In this document: in pieces, positions 25,189 to 36,100 of the stretch
How positions within the stretch are numbered: the stretch's first letter is position 1
Layout of the letters: each line of letters opens with the position of its first letter
Assembly (NCBI GenBank): GCA_011037195.1
Contig: JAAEAF010014743.1
Coordinates: 124,001 to 188,000 of the forward strand
Source of the DNA: Triatoma infestans
Taxonomy: Eukaryota; Arthropoda; Insecta; Hemiptera; Reduviidae
Direction: 5' to 3'
Length of the DNA stretch: 64,000 nt
Made by a program: the position numbers and the translations under genes
Notes under the pieces: generated by a model
The model's database searches: none
What the model saw: only the letters and a program-made list of their open reading frames with translations
Told to the model about the DNA's origin: nothing

Positions 25189-28100
25189 TCACAGGATCTC
25201 CTGTTTTTCATCAAATTGAAAATATTGCTTAACTACAGATACTATATCACCAGGTTCAGCCATAGCTCCAACACCAACATCGCCACACATCAATTTCTGC
25301 ATGCATAGATTAAGAAATTAAGTTAAATAATTATTATTATTTAAAAAAAAAAAAAGTTTGAATAAGGATCCCCAAATTGTCGTTTTCTCTCATTTTGGAA
25401 AAAATGGTGATTATAAAATGTGCTAATAAGATCCAAAAATATAATATACACATTTATGGCATCTACATCTACCTGTGTTAGAAACTTTTTTTGTTCAGAT
25501 AAATATTTATATGCAAAATTTTCCATCATGAGTGGACAGGGATCGCGGTGGCATAAGCTTGATAGCCAACCATCAAAGGATCTATCTATCAGGTGGTTTC
25601 GATGTATACTTCTGACTCTACTTCCCGAGATGCAAGATACGGTTTGAGAATATCTTACTACATACCCAAAGCTTTTCCCAACAATGACATTGTTTTATAT
25701 AAGCTTGCGTCGTTTTAAATAAGATAAAATCAGTGCCTAATTCTTTAGCAAAGTCACCTGTATTATAAACAGAGCACCCATTTATTAACATACGTTAATA
25801 AATTTGTAAATCAAATTTAGCAAAACGGTTGCTAAGGGATCCATAATACAAATGTTTAGCAAAAGTTAAAAGTGGAAGTAAAATATCTATCAAAATTTTG
25901 TAAAGAAAAAAGTTGAAATTCAATGTAGAATAGATTTTTTAAAAATATAAATAAAATCTATTCGAAAACTATAACAAATATTAAAGATACTGTTAGGAGA
26001 CCCTTCAGCTCACTGTCCGGTGATGGACAATGTTGTCTGTAACGGAAGAACACGAAGCCAAATGGTTTGAGGGAGGATTTTTACTCGCATAGGGTGAAAC
26101 TTCCCTATGTTTCTAGAGATGGATATTCTGTCGCAGAACCTCATTCAAGTACAACCAGCGCGTCCTCGTCGCGGCTCTGGAAACATCTGCGCTCCACTTT
26201 TGTGGAAGCGTGGATGGCTAAGCTGGTGGGTGCACGCAGAGGGTAGCCTTTGGGCTATTTGGGAACCTAGCACTCCCACATACCTCAGCTACAATTACAG
26301 ACTAACAAATGCAGCGGTGCTCGTCAGGAGTGTGAGTTGGTAGAACTTTTCTGCCCTCTGTTTGGGTCGCCATAACTTATGTGCGGCCTGAATCTCTTGC
26401 AGCGAATTCTTTCGCTGCGGAGCCTCTTTGGGTGTTCATGCTGCATCACTTACACCTAAACGCCTTAACATCGTACACTTACACAATTACACTCTTACAC
26501 GCCAGTGGCACGTGCTGGTGCCACCCACATGTTTGCCGTGTGTGGATACCTGTGTCGTGGGGAAGGGAAGTCCTGGTGGTTGAGGATGCAGGTTCTCGCT
26601 GGAGGCAAGTTCCCTTGGCGTGCCTTGCAGTCCAACACACCACTTTGGTTCCTGACTCCACTAAACAGGCGGCCAGAGCCTAACCCAGCTCTGGTCAATC
26701 GGCTAGCGTAAAGAACGCATGGGTGAGCTCCCGGGTATTGTGGGCCATGGTTCACAATCCCTGGGCGCTATATCTCTAGGGTAGCTCTGGCGCTTCTTCA
26801 AAGCGTCCCGAATTGTGAGGCTCCGTGGAGGGTGGAGAGCTCTGGAGATGAATTTCTAATTTTATTTATTATGTTTTTAATTTTAAATTTGTCAGCCCCT
26901 TAGAGGAGGATTCCTCTGTACATCCAGAGTCGGGTGACCAGGGCCTGGATGCACTAATGGGTGGGAATCTGGAAAAATATCCAGAGGCAGGGAAGGCTTG
27001 CTTCTGGAGGAGAACGTGTCCGGAGGAGCCGCGGAGGACTTGTCCTCCTGCGGCGATTTCTGAAACGTGTTCAAAGGTAAAAGGAGAGATATGTAAGGCA
27101 GGTATTTTTATTTTATTTATTTATTTATATTTATTGGTTTGTTTACTTATTTATTTATTTGTTTATATATATTTAGCTTTTTTTTTTTTTTTTTTTTTCC
27201 TGCTATCAAGTTTGTCAGAAGTTCCATTTCTTACATTAGCTGACTTATTGCTATGATTGACAGGGTAGAAATGGTTCAGGTTAACTTGCAACATAGCAAA
27301 GATGCAACGGCTAACTTATGCCGTTGTATTGCTAAGTTGCATACATATTTTTTTCTAATACAAGAACCTTATGCATTTAAAGGTTTGGTTCGAGGATTGA
27401 GTGTGGTTGACGGCAGACTGTTCGTGGCGGATGGCGGGGGCATTCCTAGGGCATGTATTTTTGCCAGTCGGAGTGTCGACGCTGTTCTGCTTCGACAGTT
27501 CTGCTCTCGGGACTTGGTGGCGGTGAGGGTTGGTCTGGGGGTTGGTGGGCGTCGTCGCGACGTAGTTGTGGCTTCGGCTTACTTCCCCTATGATGGCCCC
27601 TCTCCTCCTCCTCAGGAGTTCATGGGTTTGGTTCAGTATTCGGAGACCAATGACATACCTATTATAATAGGATGTGACGCGAATGCGCATCATGTTGTCT
27701 GGGGCAGCAGCGACACCAATGGTAGGGGTCGCGCTCTCATGGATTTCCTGGTGGGCACGCGATTAGAGGTCCTGAATAGGGGTATTGAACCCACTTTTGT
27801 TACTAGGATTAGAAGACAGGTTATTGATATTTCCCTTGCTTCTAGGAATTTTAGTGGTCTGATTAAGGATTGGAGGGTGAGTCCTGAGGCTTCCATCTCC
27901 GATCACAGGATGATTAGGTTTAGTCTGGGGATTGATCCAATTACCCTGGCTAGCTATAGGAATCCTAGGAGGGCGGATTGGGGTTTATATTCTAGAATTA
28001 TTGAAGATAAACTGACTATCCAATCAGAAGCCCCTGATGGTATAGAGGAATTGGAAAGGGAGGCTGGTATTCTTCATGAACACATTAGATCCTCATTTGA

Positions 28101-31100
28101 GGAGTCCTGTCCTCCCAAGGTGGGTAAGGGTAGTAAGAACCCCTGGTGGTCCTCTTCGTTGGAAAAACTAAGGAGACAGGTAAGGGGCTCATACAGGAAG
28201 GCTGTCCTTGCTGATTCCTCGGAATCATGGGATGGTTATAACAGCATTAAAAGAGCATATAAATATGCTCTGAGGAGAGCCAAGAGGAATTCCTGGAGAT
28301 CCTTTTGTGAGGATATAAATTCGTTCCAGGAATCATCTAGATTGGTACGGATTCTTAGTAAGGGATAGGGACAGTCAGTTAGGTACCCTACGATACCCTG
28401 ATGGTTCCTTTACAGGGGGGGAAGGGGAGACACTGCAGCTTTTGCTTGATACTCACTTCCCGGATAATATTGGTTTAAATGCTGCTTCGTCTTTGGTGGG
28501 TGGTAGGAGATGGGACCCTGAAGATGTATCCACCTTAGACGTCACACATGATAGAGTCAGTTGGGCAGTACAAAGTTTCTCACCTTTCAAGTCACCTGGA
28601 CCGGACGGGATTTATCCTTGTCTGTTGCAAAATGGTGGGGACGTGCTGACGAAGGTATTGTTAAGACTTTTTAAAGGATGTTTGATGTTTGGTTATGTAC
28701 CAACATTATGGAGAGATGTAAGGGTAGTCTTTATTCCCAAGCCGGGAAGAAACGACTACTCTGACCCCAAGGCATTTAGACCCATTAGTCTTATGTCTTT
28801 CCTCTTGAAAACTCTGGAAAGGTTGGTGGATAGGTATATTACTGATGGCCCATTAAGGGATCATCCACTCCATCCTAACCAACATGCTTATATTGTGGGT
28901 AAGTCGACAGAGACTGCATAACATTGTCTCGTCGGAAGGGTAGAATCTGCTCTGGAAATAAAAGAATATGCCTTAGGGTGTTTCTTTGATGTTGAGGGGG
29001 CATTTGACAGAGTATCGTTTGATGCTCTCGAAGATGCCTAGGTACGAAAAGGTATACATCCGTCTTAATCAATTGGATAGGTGTCTATCTTAGGAGTAGG
29101 GTTATACAGGCTTCCCTTGGCGGGCGCACCATGATAGTACAAGCGGGGAGAGGATGCCCTCAAGGGGGTCTCTCACCAAAGTTGTGGTGCGTCGTCATGG
29201 ATGACCTTTCGGTTAGGATGAATTCATCGGGATTTTATGTGCAAGCATATGCCGATGATGGTGTTATTTTATTGTTAGGGCGCTGTTTGTCCACTATTTC
29301 GGACCTAATGCAAAGCGCCCTTAACATGGTATATTGTTGGACACAGGATAAGGGTCTTTCTATTAATCCTATTAAGACCCAGGCAATTCTATTTACTCAT
29401 AGAAGGAAGATAGTAGGTTTTACACCTCCTAGGTTGTTAGGTACTTCCATACAGGTTAGCAAATCAGTGAAGTTCCTTGGAGTAGTTCTCGACAGTAAAT
29501 TGAACTGGTCGGAACATGTTAAGACACAACATCAAAAGGCGATAATCTCCTTTTGGCAATGTCGAAGAGTTGTAGGTAAGAACTGGGGGATCACTCCCAA
29601 GATGATGTTCTGGATTTATTGCATGGTCATTAAACCTAGATTGGTATATGCGGCTTTGGTGTGGTGGCGTCGCATTGAAACACGATCCGCTAGGCAGCTG
29701 TTGGAAGAAATCCAACGTTTGGCTTGTCTGGCGGTGACTGGTGCGTTTCGGACTACACCGACCGCATCTATGGAGACTTTGTTAGGGATTCCACCTCTCT
29801 TTGTGGAAATGAAAAACCAGGCAATGAAAGCCTGTTATAGAATTAAATAGGCAGGTTTTTGGCAGGGTAAGCGATATGGTCATTCTACCATTTATCGTGA
29901 GATGCTTTTAAGGATTCCCATTACAAGTTTTCCTTCTGATAGGAATTTGAAGACTTTTGTCTTTGGTCATTCCTACAGGGTTAGGTTGCCTTCTAGGGAA
30001 GATTGGTTAACCCTGGGTCCGTCTGGTGTGATTCCTGAGAATTATCTCCGATGCTACACGGACGGTTCCAGGATGGATGGTAGGTCTGGGGCTGCCGTCT
30101 ATTTTGAGACGGGAGATCATTTGGTAGCGCCTCTTGGTGAGTGGGCCACCGTTTTCCAGGCTGAGGTTTATGCAATTCTTTGCTGTATTTTGGATGAGAG
30201 GGTGCGTAACACTAATTTAAAAGGTGTTTGTATCTGCTCGGACAGCCAGCTGCGTTGAAGGCGCTTAATTCATGTGTCTTCACTTCCAGATTGGTGTTGG
30301 AATGTTCTAAAAGACTGGAAGATCTTTCTTCATTAAAGGATGTGCTTCTGGTCTGGGTTCCAGGTCATATGGGAATTTTTGGGAATGAGGAGGTGGATAG
30401 GTTTGCCAAATTAGGTGCCTCTCTCCCTTTCATTGGTCCAGAGCCTGCTGTTGGTGTGTCTTCTGGCACATGTTTGTCGGGCTTTCAGACGTGGATGACC
30501 TCACAGCACTCATCCTTATGGATGAGTGCAGTGGGTTGTCGGCAGTCTAAAATGCTCATTGGGGGCCCGGACGGAGCTTTGAGTAGCGGGGTCCGATGTC
30601 TTTCACGGACCTCCCTCAAGCATCTGGTTGGATTCCTCACTGGGCATTGTGGTTTAAGGAGACATCTCTATATAATGGGACTCGTGCCTGACCCCTTTTG
30701 TAGAGTTTGTGAGACTGACGAGGAAACACCCATGCATCTGATGACGAATTGTTTGGGTTGTGAGGAGATTAGGTTTAGGACCTTCGGCCGGAGTAGGATA
30801 TCGGTAGAGGATCTTAAGCTGTGTCCTTTTAAGGTTTTGGTCCGATTTGTTCGGTCTGTGATGAAACTTAGATGGTTAAAACCTGGGCCTGGATTTTCAT
30901 TCTAGTCCCAGTGGTTGTTATTCTTTAGGGGTAGCTATATGGGCCCTGGGAGGCTTTGGATAGCGTAGGGTTTGCCCTCCCCCTCTGCGAATAATAATAA
31001 TTATAACGGAAGAACACTGTCCGGAGGCCGGCAGTGCACTGAGAAGGCTCCGGGCGCAAATGATCACAGATGTTGAGACGCCTTAAATAAATAAATAAAA

Positions 31101-32489
31101 AAAAAGGTTCCTTTGAATTTGTAGCTTGAGGGGGGGTGTAGAAAATTAGCCTAGCAAAATTAAATATGGCCCATATATTCAATTGTAGGACGACACCGAT
31201 AAAAGTTCACCTAGATGAAACAAATATAAAGAAATTACCCATGCAAACATAACAGAATGTTATATTAATAATAATATTGATTATAGGGTACTGTTGTACA
31301 TACCTTAGCAATAGGAGGGATGACCACAAAACCCAAAGATTGCACTTGCTTAATATGTATATCAGTTATGGGATGGACCCACATTTGAGTGTTCATAGCT
31401 GGGCAACAGATAGCGACTTTTTTACTAAAATCCCATACTCTAACTAAACTGGTAAGTAGGTTGTCACACAAACCCTGTAAAAAATTTAAAAAAATCTGGC
31501 ATGAAGCACTATAGGTCTTTCTGGTTTGCATTTCAATACATGTATTCCGGTACAAAAAAAAAATTGAAAAATTGACATTAGACAAAAAAAAAATCTATTA
31601 CTTGCACTTAACTAAACTTTCATTCATTCATTCTCAAATGCCAGTTGTGTTAATTATATTTGCTTATCTGGAGCGGATCAATAAGCGTTTTTTTGTAGGG
31701 ACTTATTATTTTCTTAAGTAAGGATGAAAATAGTCTCTGTTCACACTATGTTTTTCATGAAACACTTGACTTTATTGTCAAAACAATTTATTCTATTTTT
31801 TCCAATAAACACTGAACAACATAGCTTCTGTATACATTGGCGACGAGAGCCTTTTCATTGCACTGCAGTTCTCCGGCCTGTGTTCTCCCTTTACAGACAA
31901 CACTGCCCATCTTATTTTTAAAAAAATGGATCGACTGTGCGTAGAAACTTGGAAAGGTTTTTTTTTTTAATGAAGAAGTAAAGTATCTTAGTACTTCAAG
32001 GAAATACATAATTTAAGGAAGCTAAAAACATAAAATTAGAATTCTACTTACATTAGCAATTTTCGCCAGAGTATTAGCATCAAGTGGTGCGATCAGTAAT
32101 ATGTTGGCTTGCTTTGCTAATTCATCGTGAAGTAAAGAATTCTTTTCAGAATATGTCCATGAATTCCATTCATAATCAGTGTACACACCATCTATTGGCA
32201 AGTTCTTAAGATCTGTCTGTGGACAAAAGTGTTTAGCTTTGTCCGTCAAAATTACTTGTAATTTTACCTTATTAAGAGCATTATGCAATTGTGTTATCAA
32301 TAATGGCAGTTTTATAGTTGCTACGCTGCCTGTACCACATACTAATACTGTTAAACTGTCCATCTGACCACTTAATTCTGGGATATCATGATTCACCTCA
32401 TTGGTAGTACTGCCAGGCTCTCTTAACTTTTCTAATTTTTCTGAAGGTGCCCCAATCTGCGACAAATAATTTTCCAATACCTGTTCCAT
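25189..32489 (-). CDS. Ppcdc: Phosphopantothenoylcysteine decarboxylase (PPCDC), 238 residues
   Basis: PPCDC is an FMN-dependent enzyme that decarboxylates 4'-phosphopantothenoylcysteine to 4'-phosphopantetheine, in cytosolic coenzyme A synthesis. Exons: 32489-32052, 31474-31304 and 25296-25189, all phase 0, 717 nt in total. Motifs of the HFCD flavoprotein family are present: VLVCGTGSVATIKLPLL (FMN-binding start), the His-bearing LLHDELAKQANILLIAPLDA, CPAMNTQMW (the PxMNxxMW motif), and in the last exon LMCGDVGVGAMAE with the active-site cysteine of the substrate lid. The N-terminus is about 35 residues longer than the human protein (204). The final intron is 6,007 bp because a LINE inside a SINE occupies 25998-31103. 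The first intron carries another SINE. The start codon lies 63 nt after the COX19 stop. All key residues are intact, so the gene is probably functional. Confidence 0.93.
25998..26053 (+). mobile_element. SINE fragment, left of the LINE insertion
   Basis: GGAGACCCTTCAGCTCACTGTCCGGTGATG and onward matches the body of the SINE at 13966-14168. It ends in the 14-bp TAACGGAAGAACAC (26040-26053), which is repeated at 31004-31017 where the SINE resumes. The tRNA head is missing, so this copy was already 5'-truncated before the LINE landed. Confidence 0.8.
27253..28368 (+). pseudogene. LINE ORF2, endonuclease domain
   Basis: The frame begins with MVQVNLQHSKDA, the R1/LOA-type start of an apurinic-like endonuclease. 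Catalytic landmarks are present: the N of VNLQHS, E in LIQEP (about residue 38), D and N in GCDANAHHVVWGSSDTNGRG (about 139-158) and SDH in SISDHRMIRF (about 216-218). This domain nicks target DNA to prime reverse transcription. The frame stops at 28368 through a frameshift; the homologous reading continues in another frame into the RT domain. The domain itself looks intact. Confidence 0.9.
28369..29850 (+). pseudogene. LINE ORF2, reverse transcriptase domain, broken
   Basis: RT blocks appear in order: SPFKSPGPDGIYPCLLQ, RPISLMSFLLKTLERLV, then after an in-frame TAA (28919) CFFDVEGAFDRVSFDAL with the first catalytic Asp, a TAG at 29039, a frameshift near 29063, GCPQGGLSPKLW, AYADDGVILL with the YADD catalytic pair, and KFLGVVLDSKLNW of the thumb. 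A TAG at 29848 ends the frame where related elements have Trp. Catalytic residues survive, but no full-length product is possible. Confidence 0.9.
29851..30905 (+). pseudogene. LINE ORF2, RNase H domain and C-terminal CCHC finger, frameshifted
   Basis: RNase H active-site blocks are visible: CYTDGSRMDGRSGAAVYF (Asp), FQAEVYAI (Glu), ICSDSQ (Asp; frameshift just after, near 30245) and WVPGHMGIFGNEEVDRFAK (His and final Asp). The C-terminus has a CRVCETDEETPMHLMTNC zinc-finger-like C-x2-C-x8-H-x4-C and ends at 30905. RNase H within ORF2 is typical of I/LOA/R1-superfamily LINEs and absent from Jockey proper. Confidence 0.88.
31004..31103 (+). mobile_element. SINE fragment, right of the LINE insertion
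   Basis: This continues the SINE interrupted at 26053: target duplication, then ACTGTCCGGAGGCCGGCAGT, AAGGCTCCGGGCGCAAATGA, TCACAGATGTTGAGACGCCT and an AAATAAAT-rich A tail. It matches the 3' half of the copy at 13966-14168. Confidence 0.85.
31806..31912 (-). mobile_element. SINE fragment in PPCDC intron 1
   Basis: The minus strand reads GATGGGCAGTGTTGTCTGTAAAGG, a near-match to the SINE body at 26020-26045, and then matches its 3' half up to the CACAGATGTT-like end (ATACAGAAGC here). It is diverged, without a tRNA head or clear tail. Confidence 0.65.
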
Positions 32490-32552
32490 AATTTTCAATA
32501 CATTTAAAAAGTTTGATTTACTTTTTATAGAAATTAAGAAAAACTACATATA

Positions 32553-32792
32553 TCACTCATCCAAACCAAGTTTTGACCAATCTTCCTTGGCCATCAAATT
32601 ATTGTCCATACGACAAGCAAGATAGTCTTTAATCTCTTGTCTGCACTTTGAATTTATATTCCTGGTATCACGCAAGCATATCATATACTTCAACATTAAT
32701 TTTTTACAACGCCCTTCGTGGTCCAATGGAAAGCTACCTTTATCTGGTGGTGTAGGTGTGAATGATTTCTGACCAAATGTCATAGACGACAT
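32553..32792 (-). CDS. COX19: Cytochrome c oxidase assembly protein COX19, 79 residues
   Basis: COX19 is a small twin CX9C protein of the mitochondrial intermembrane space and cytosol that helps copper delivery and redox control during complex IV assembly. The single-exon frame begins MSSMTFGQKSFTPTPPDKGS and carries the family's N-terminal FPLDH. The two CX9C motifs are C29-x9-C39 and C50-x9-C60, the substrate of Mia40 oxidation. The length fits the ~90-residue family with a shortened C-terminal tail. The stop is 63 nt before the PPCDC start on the same strand, and the start is 391 bp from the divergent NPRL2 start. Identification is firm. Confidence 0.95.
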   Translation of the reverse strand: MSSMTFGQKSFTPTPPDKGSFPLDHEGRCKKLMLKYMICLRDTRNINSKCRQEIKDYLACRMDNNLMAKEDWSKLGLDE

Positions 32793-33183
32793 GCCAAAAC
32801 GATCATCAACTATCAGTTATAAGAATAAATTTAACATACTAAAATTGCTGTTTACTAGCTAAGTTCATAGAGAATGCACAAACTTACTTTATCATACGTG
32901 CAACACAAGTGATAAACACAAAAAAAACCACGAGTATCCTGATTTATAACTAATTACATAATACTGTAATAGCCTAAACCATTATTACAATTTTTGAGTA
33001 CTTTCATTTTTAAGAACTTTTTCAACTTAATTATTTATTCTGTTCTACTATAGTCAAAATGTTAAGAACTTAATGCTTACCCATACATAACCTGCTAGTA
33101 TGAAATCTTCCTCACTTTAGTAAACAAAACATTTTGTTTGTACTTTTTTTACACCTAGTAAAAGGAACTATTGTGTTATTTAT
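32793..33183. promoter_or_regulatory. Shared head-to-head promoter region of COX19 and NPRL2
   Basis: Only 391 bp separate the two divergent start codons, so both 5' UTRs and promoters must lie here. The sequence is AT-rich with no clear TATA box, CCAAT box or CpG cluster. Its role rests on position alone. Confidence 0.5.
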
Positions 33184-36100
33184 ATGGAAAATAATACGAG
33201 ATATTATGAAGGGTGTGGTAAAGAAGGCCCAATCAGATGTATATTTTTTTGTGAATTTCATCCAACGGCAGGACCTAAATTGACATGTCAGGTACTTCTA
33301 GGATTTTTTTGTATTGTTAGTTTCAGTTGCTGTATATTTGTTACTTAAATTTAGCTTTAAATGAGAGAAAATGGGCTGAACTTTAGTTATGGTCGGCTCT
33401 CATGACAGTAAGCGCGCCAAAATAGAACAGTGATCCACTTATTTTGAGTTTGGCCGCTAAGGGGTATTTCTTTTGGGCCCATGAGGGCGTACGGAGGGAC
33501 GGAGCTCCCCGAAAAAAAGAGATTACTGAAGTCCGTAAAATATTAAAAAAACACTCATAAACAGCTCCCGCTACGTGCATCACTAACGCTACACTGAAGG
33601 GATCATCATAAATTCATTTTTACCAGAAAATACACTTCAAATTTGCAGCAGACAGTTTTCGAAAAAGATATTTATATTCATTCGATACTTATAGATGTCA
33701 AGGTAAATCTATAATTCTTCTTCTTTTAAAAGATTTTTTTTTTATTGTATCTGACAATACTCAGTGTCTGATTTAGCAAAAGATGACAGTATCAGCATCT
33801 CGAAAGAGTAGAGGTCTGATTAGATATTCTTTATTTGATTTTAGAGATCAGCAGTTCAAAACTTCCAGCAAATTTAGTAGTTTTTGATAAGGGTACAATG
33901 TATGTATTATGATTTTAGGTGCCTGAGGATTTTATTTCAAAGGATAAATTTGAAGCTGTAAGTGTATTTCTTATTCCTAAATCACAGTTATTAAGAAGCA
34001 TTTTGACAATGTAAGTTATGGTTCTTCTGTTTCTTGTCTGATGTAATGGTTCTTGTTATGGTTCTTCACTTTATTATTTATTTTTTGCTTTCTTATTTCA
34101 GAACTACTTATACCATAAAAATCCTGGGCTTCCCAATGCGAATCGATGATAAGAAATACCCAAGAAATGCTTATTATTTTAATGTATGCTTCGTATGCGA
34201 TTCATGGGCCAGAACAGTGCAATATGAGTCCGTAGTGAAGAAATTATCAGATTTTCTAGTTAGTTGCATTGTTATTTTTTTTAATATTTCAGTTTGTTTC
34301 TTTTTTTTGAGGGAAGGATTTGTTTGAGCCTTTCTCAGATGCAATAGACTTACTTAGTTATCTTTAATAATTGTGATAATTTGTAGACTGTATTGGAAAT
34401 GGAAAGTAGTTTTTTATCACAACGAGAGCAGAATAAGCAATATGCCGCCAGATTGGGTGAAATGCTACAGCAAGTATTGGAACAATTAAACTCTAGCGGA
34501 ATGTGTACATTAGTCGGCAAGTATGATGTTTCATACATCTTGTAGAACATAGTGTGAAGTGTAGATCTTTCAAGATATCTTTAACATTTTTTTTGGTACA
34601 CTCAGGGTAAAAATATATCAGTGTAATCGTTTCACGTAATTGACTGCAGTAAGATTAAACCAATCGAAATATGGAGTGTTAAAACTCTTTATTATTTTTA
34701 CAATAAAATAATACAAATGTATTACAATGTATGCAGTAACAAAAGTTAAGTACTCGTATATTACAGCTCGGTCACGAAGAATTAAATCCACGATTGAACC
34801 CTGAACTTTCCTTATATGTTTATTGTATTGACGGTAAAATAGACTGCTGACTTAAATTTTAAAATTTTATTTGCATTGATATCTTTTTATTACCCTGCTT
34901 TGCCCGACAATGGAAATTTCTGTCATTTTTTTTTCTGGCAGTTTAGGCTAATTTTTACTTGTTTTTTTAATTGTATAGTAGATTAATAATAAAGCTAGTA
35001 TTAGTCTCCAATTCATATATATTTATCAAAAGAACTTAAAAGCGCCATTTCGGCCTTATATAGTTATAAAATTACTGTGCACGTCGATGTTTTTATAGAA
35101 AAATAGTTACTTTACAAATATCGACTTGTAGAGTAACACAATTTATAATTATCTCGGGAAAATATATTTTTAAGCTTTAAATAATCGGAGACTAATACCA
35201 ATTTTATATTAATCTACCATATATTTCTGTTTCTAAAGCCTTGGGCGTACTCTCAAACTGAATTTCTAATTAATTTAAATAAGAAACTAAAAATGAATCA
35301 TATTTTGTAGAAGGATCAGCATCAACTCATCTTAAGGTAATAAACCAAGGTCGTGGGCCACCTCCAGTACTGGATCATCAGGTGCCGGTGTTCGTTGAAA
35401 GTCCGGATTCATTTCAAACCGATCAGTGGGATTTAACTACACAACAGGTGTGCAATTTTCCAATTCCCACTTATCTTTCCACCTAATCATAAAGGCATCA
35501 AGCTTATAAGAAAGACGTTGAGCATAAGAAATATATCCTTTTAAATCAAAGAAATAATATTATTCAAAAATTCATTTAAACCAGGCTGGGTAAACTTTTG
35601 CGTTGGCGGGCTTTATCTTGAATCCTGGTTTAATGATAGTCTTTAAATATTAATATAGTACATATAAATCACATAACCGGTAATTATAGTTTACGACAGA
35701 TGCACAATTGCATCTATAGAATTGTGCGACATGATAGGATGTTAAATTGAAATTAGTACTGAGATTTCCCCTTGTGAAATCATGGATTGATGTTAATGTA
35801 CAAAATGGAGTTTACTTGATCTTGAAAAAGACAGTATTCCTGAGCTTTCCAGGATGTGCCTGTTTCATTCTACAGAGTATTGCTTCTGAATTTTGAGATT
35901 GATTTCTATAAAGGTATTGCCAGGTAAGCATGCATGATCTGAAACTGTTCTCTGGAGTGTCCATAGTATCTGAAATCTTTCTTCTTCATTTATTAAAATT
36001 GTATTATAAAGTGAGAATAATGATATACCTGAGATTATATTTGTAGAATCGTGCTTATTTTTGTTTCTCCTGACCGGTTTCGAATTCTCATCTAACCTCA

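Larger units (their letters stand above)
26054..31003 (+). mobile_element. Non-LTR retrotransposon (I/R1/LOA-like superfamily), about 4.95 kb, nearly complete but inactivated
   Basis: Exact limits come from a 14-bp target-site duplication, TAACGGAAGAACAC at 26040-26053 and 31004-31017. The element carries an AP-type endonuclease, reverse transcriptase, RNase H and a terminal CCHC-like finger, and ends in a short AATAATAATAATTAT tail, as in I-type elements. The first 1.2 kb is GC-rich and holds no recognisable ORF1 or gag zinc knuckles. At 27108-27200 it contains a TTTA/T-rich tract. Three frameshifts (near 28360, 29063 and 30245) and three nonsense codons (28919, 29039, 29848) inactivate it. 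It occupies the last PPCDC intron antisense to that gene. Confidence 0.92.

Noticed and set aside
26381..26755. Overlapping open frames on both strands in the LINE leader
   Set aside because: Several frames are open at once because the region is GC-rich; no gag features were seen.
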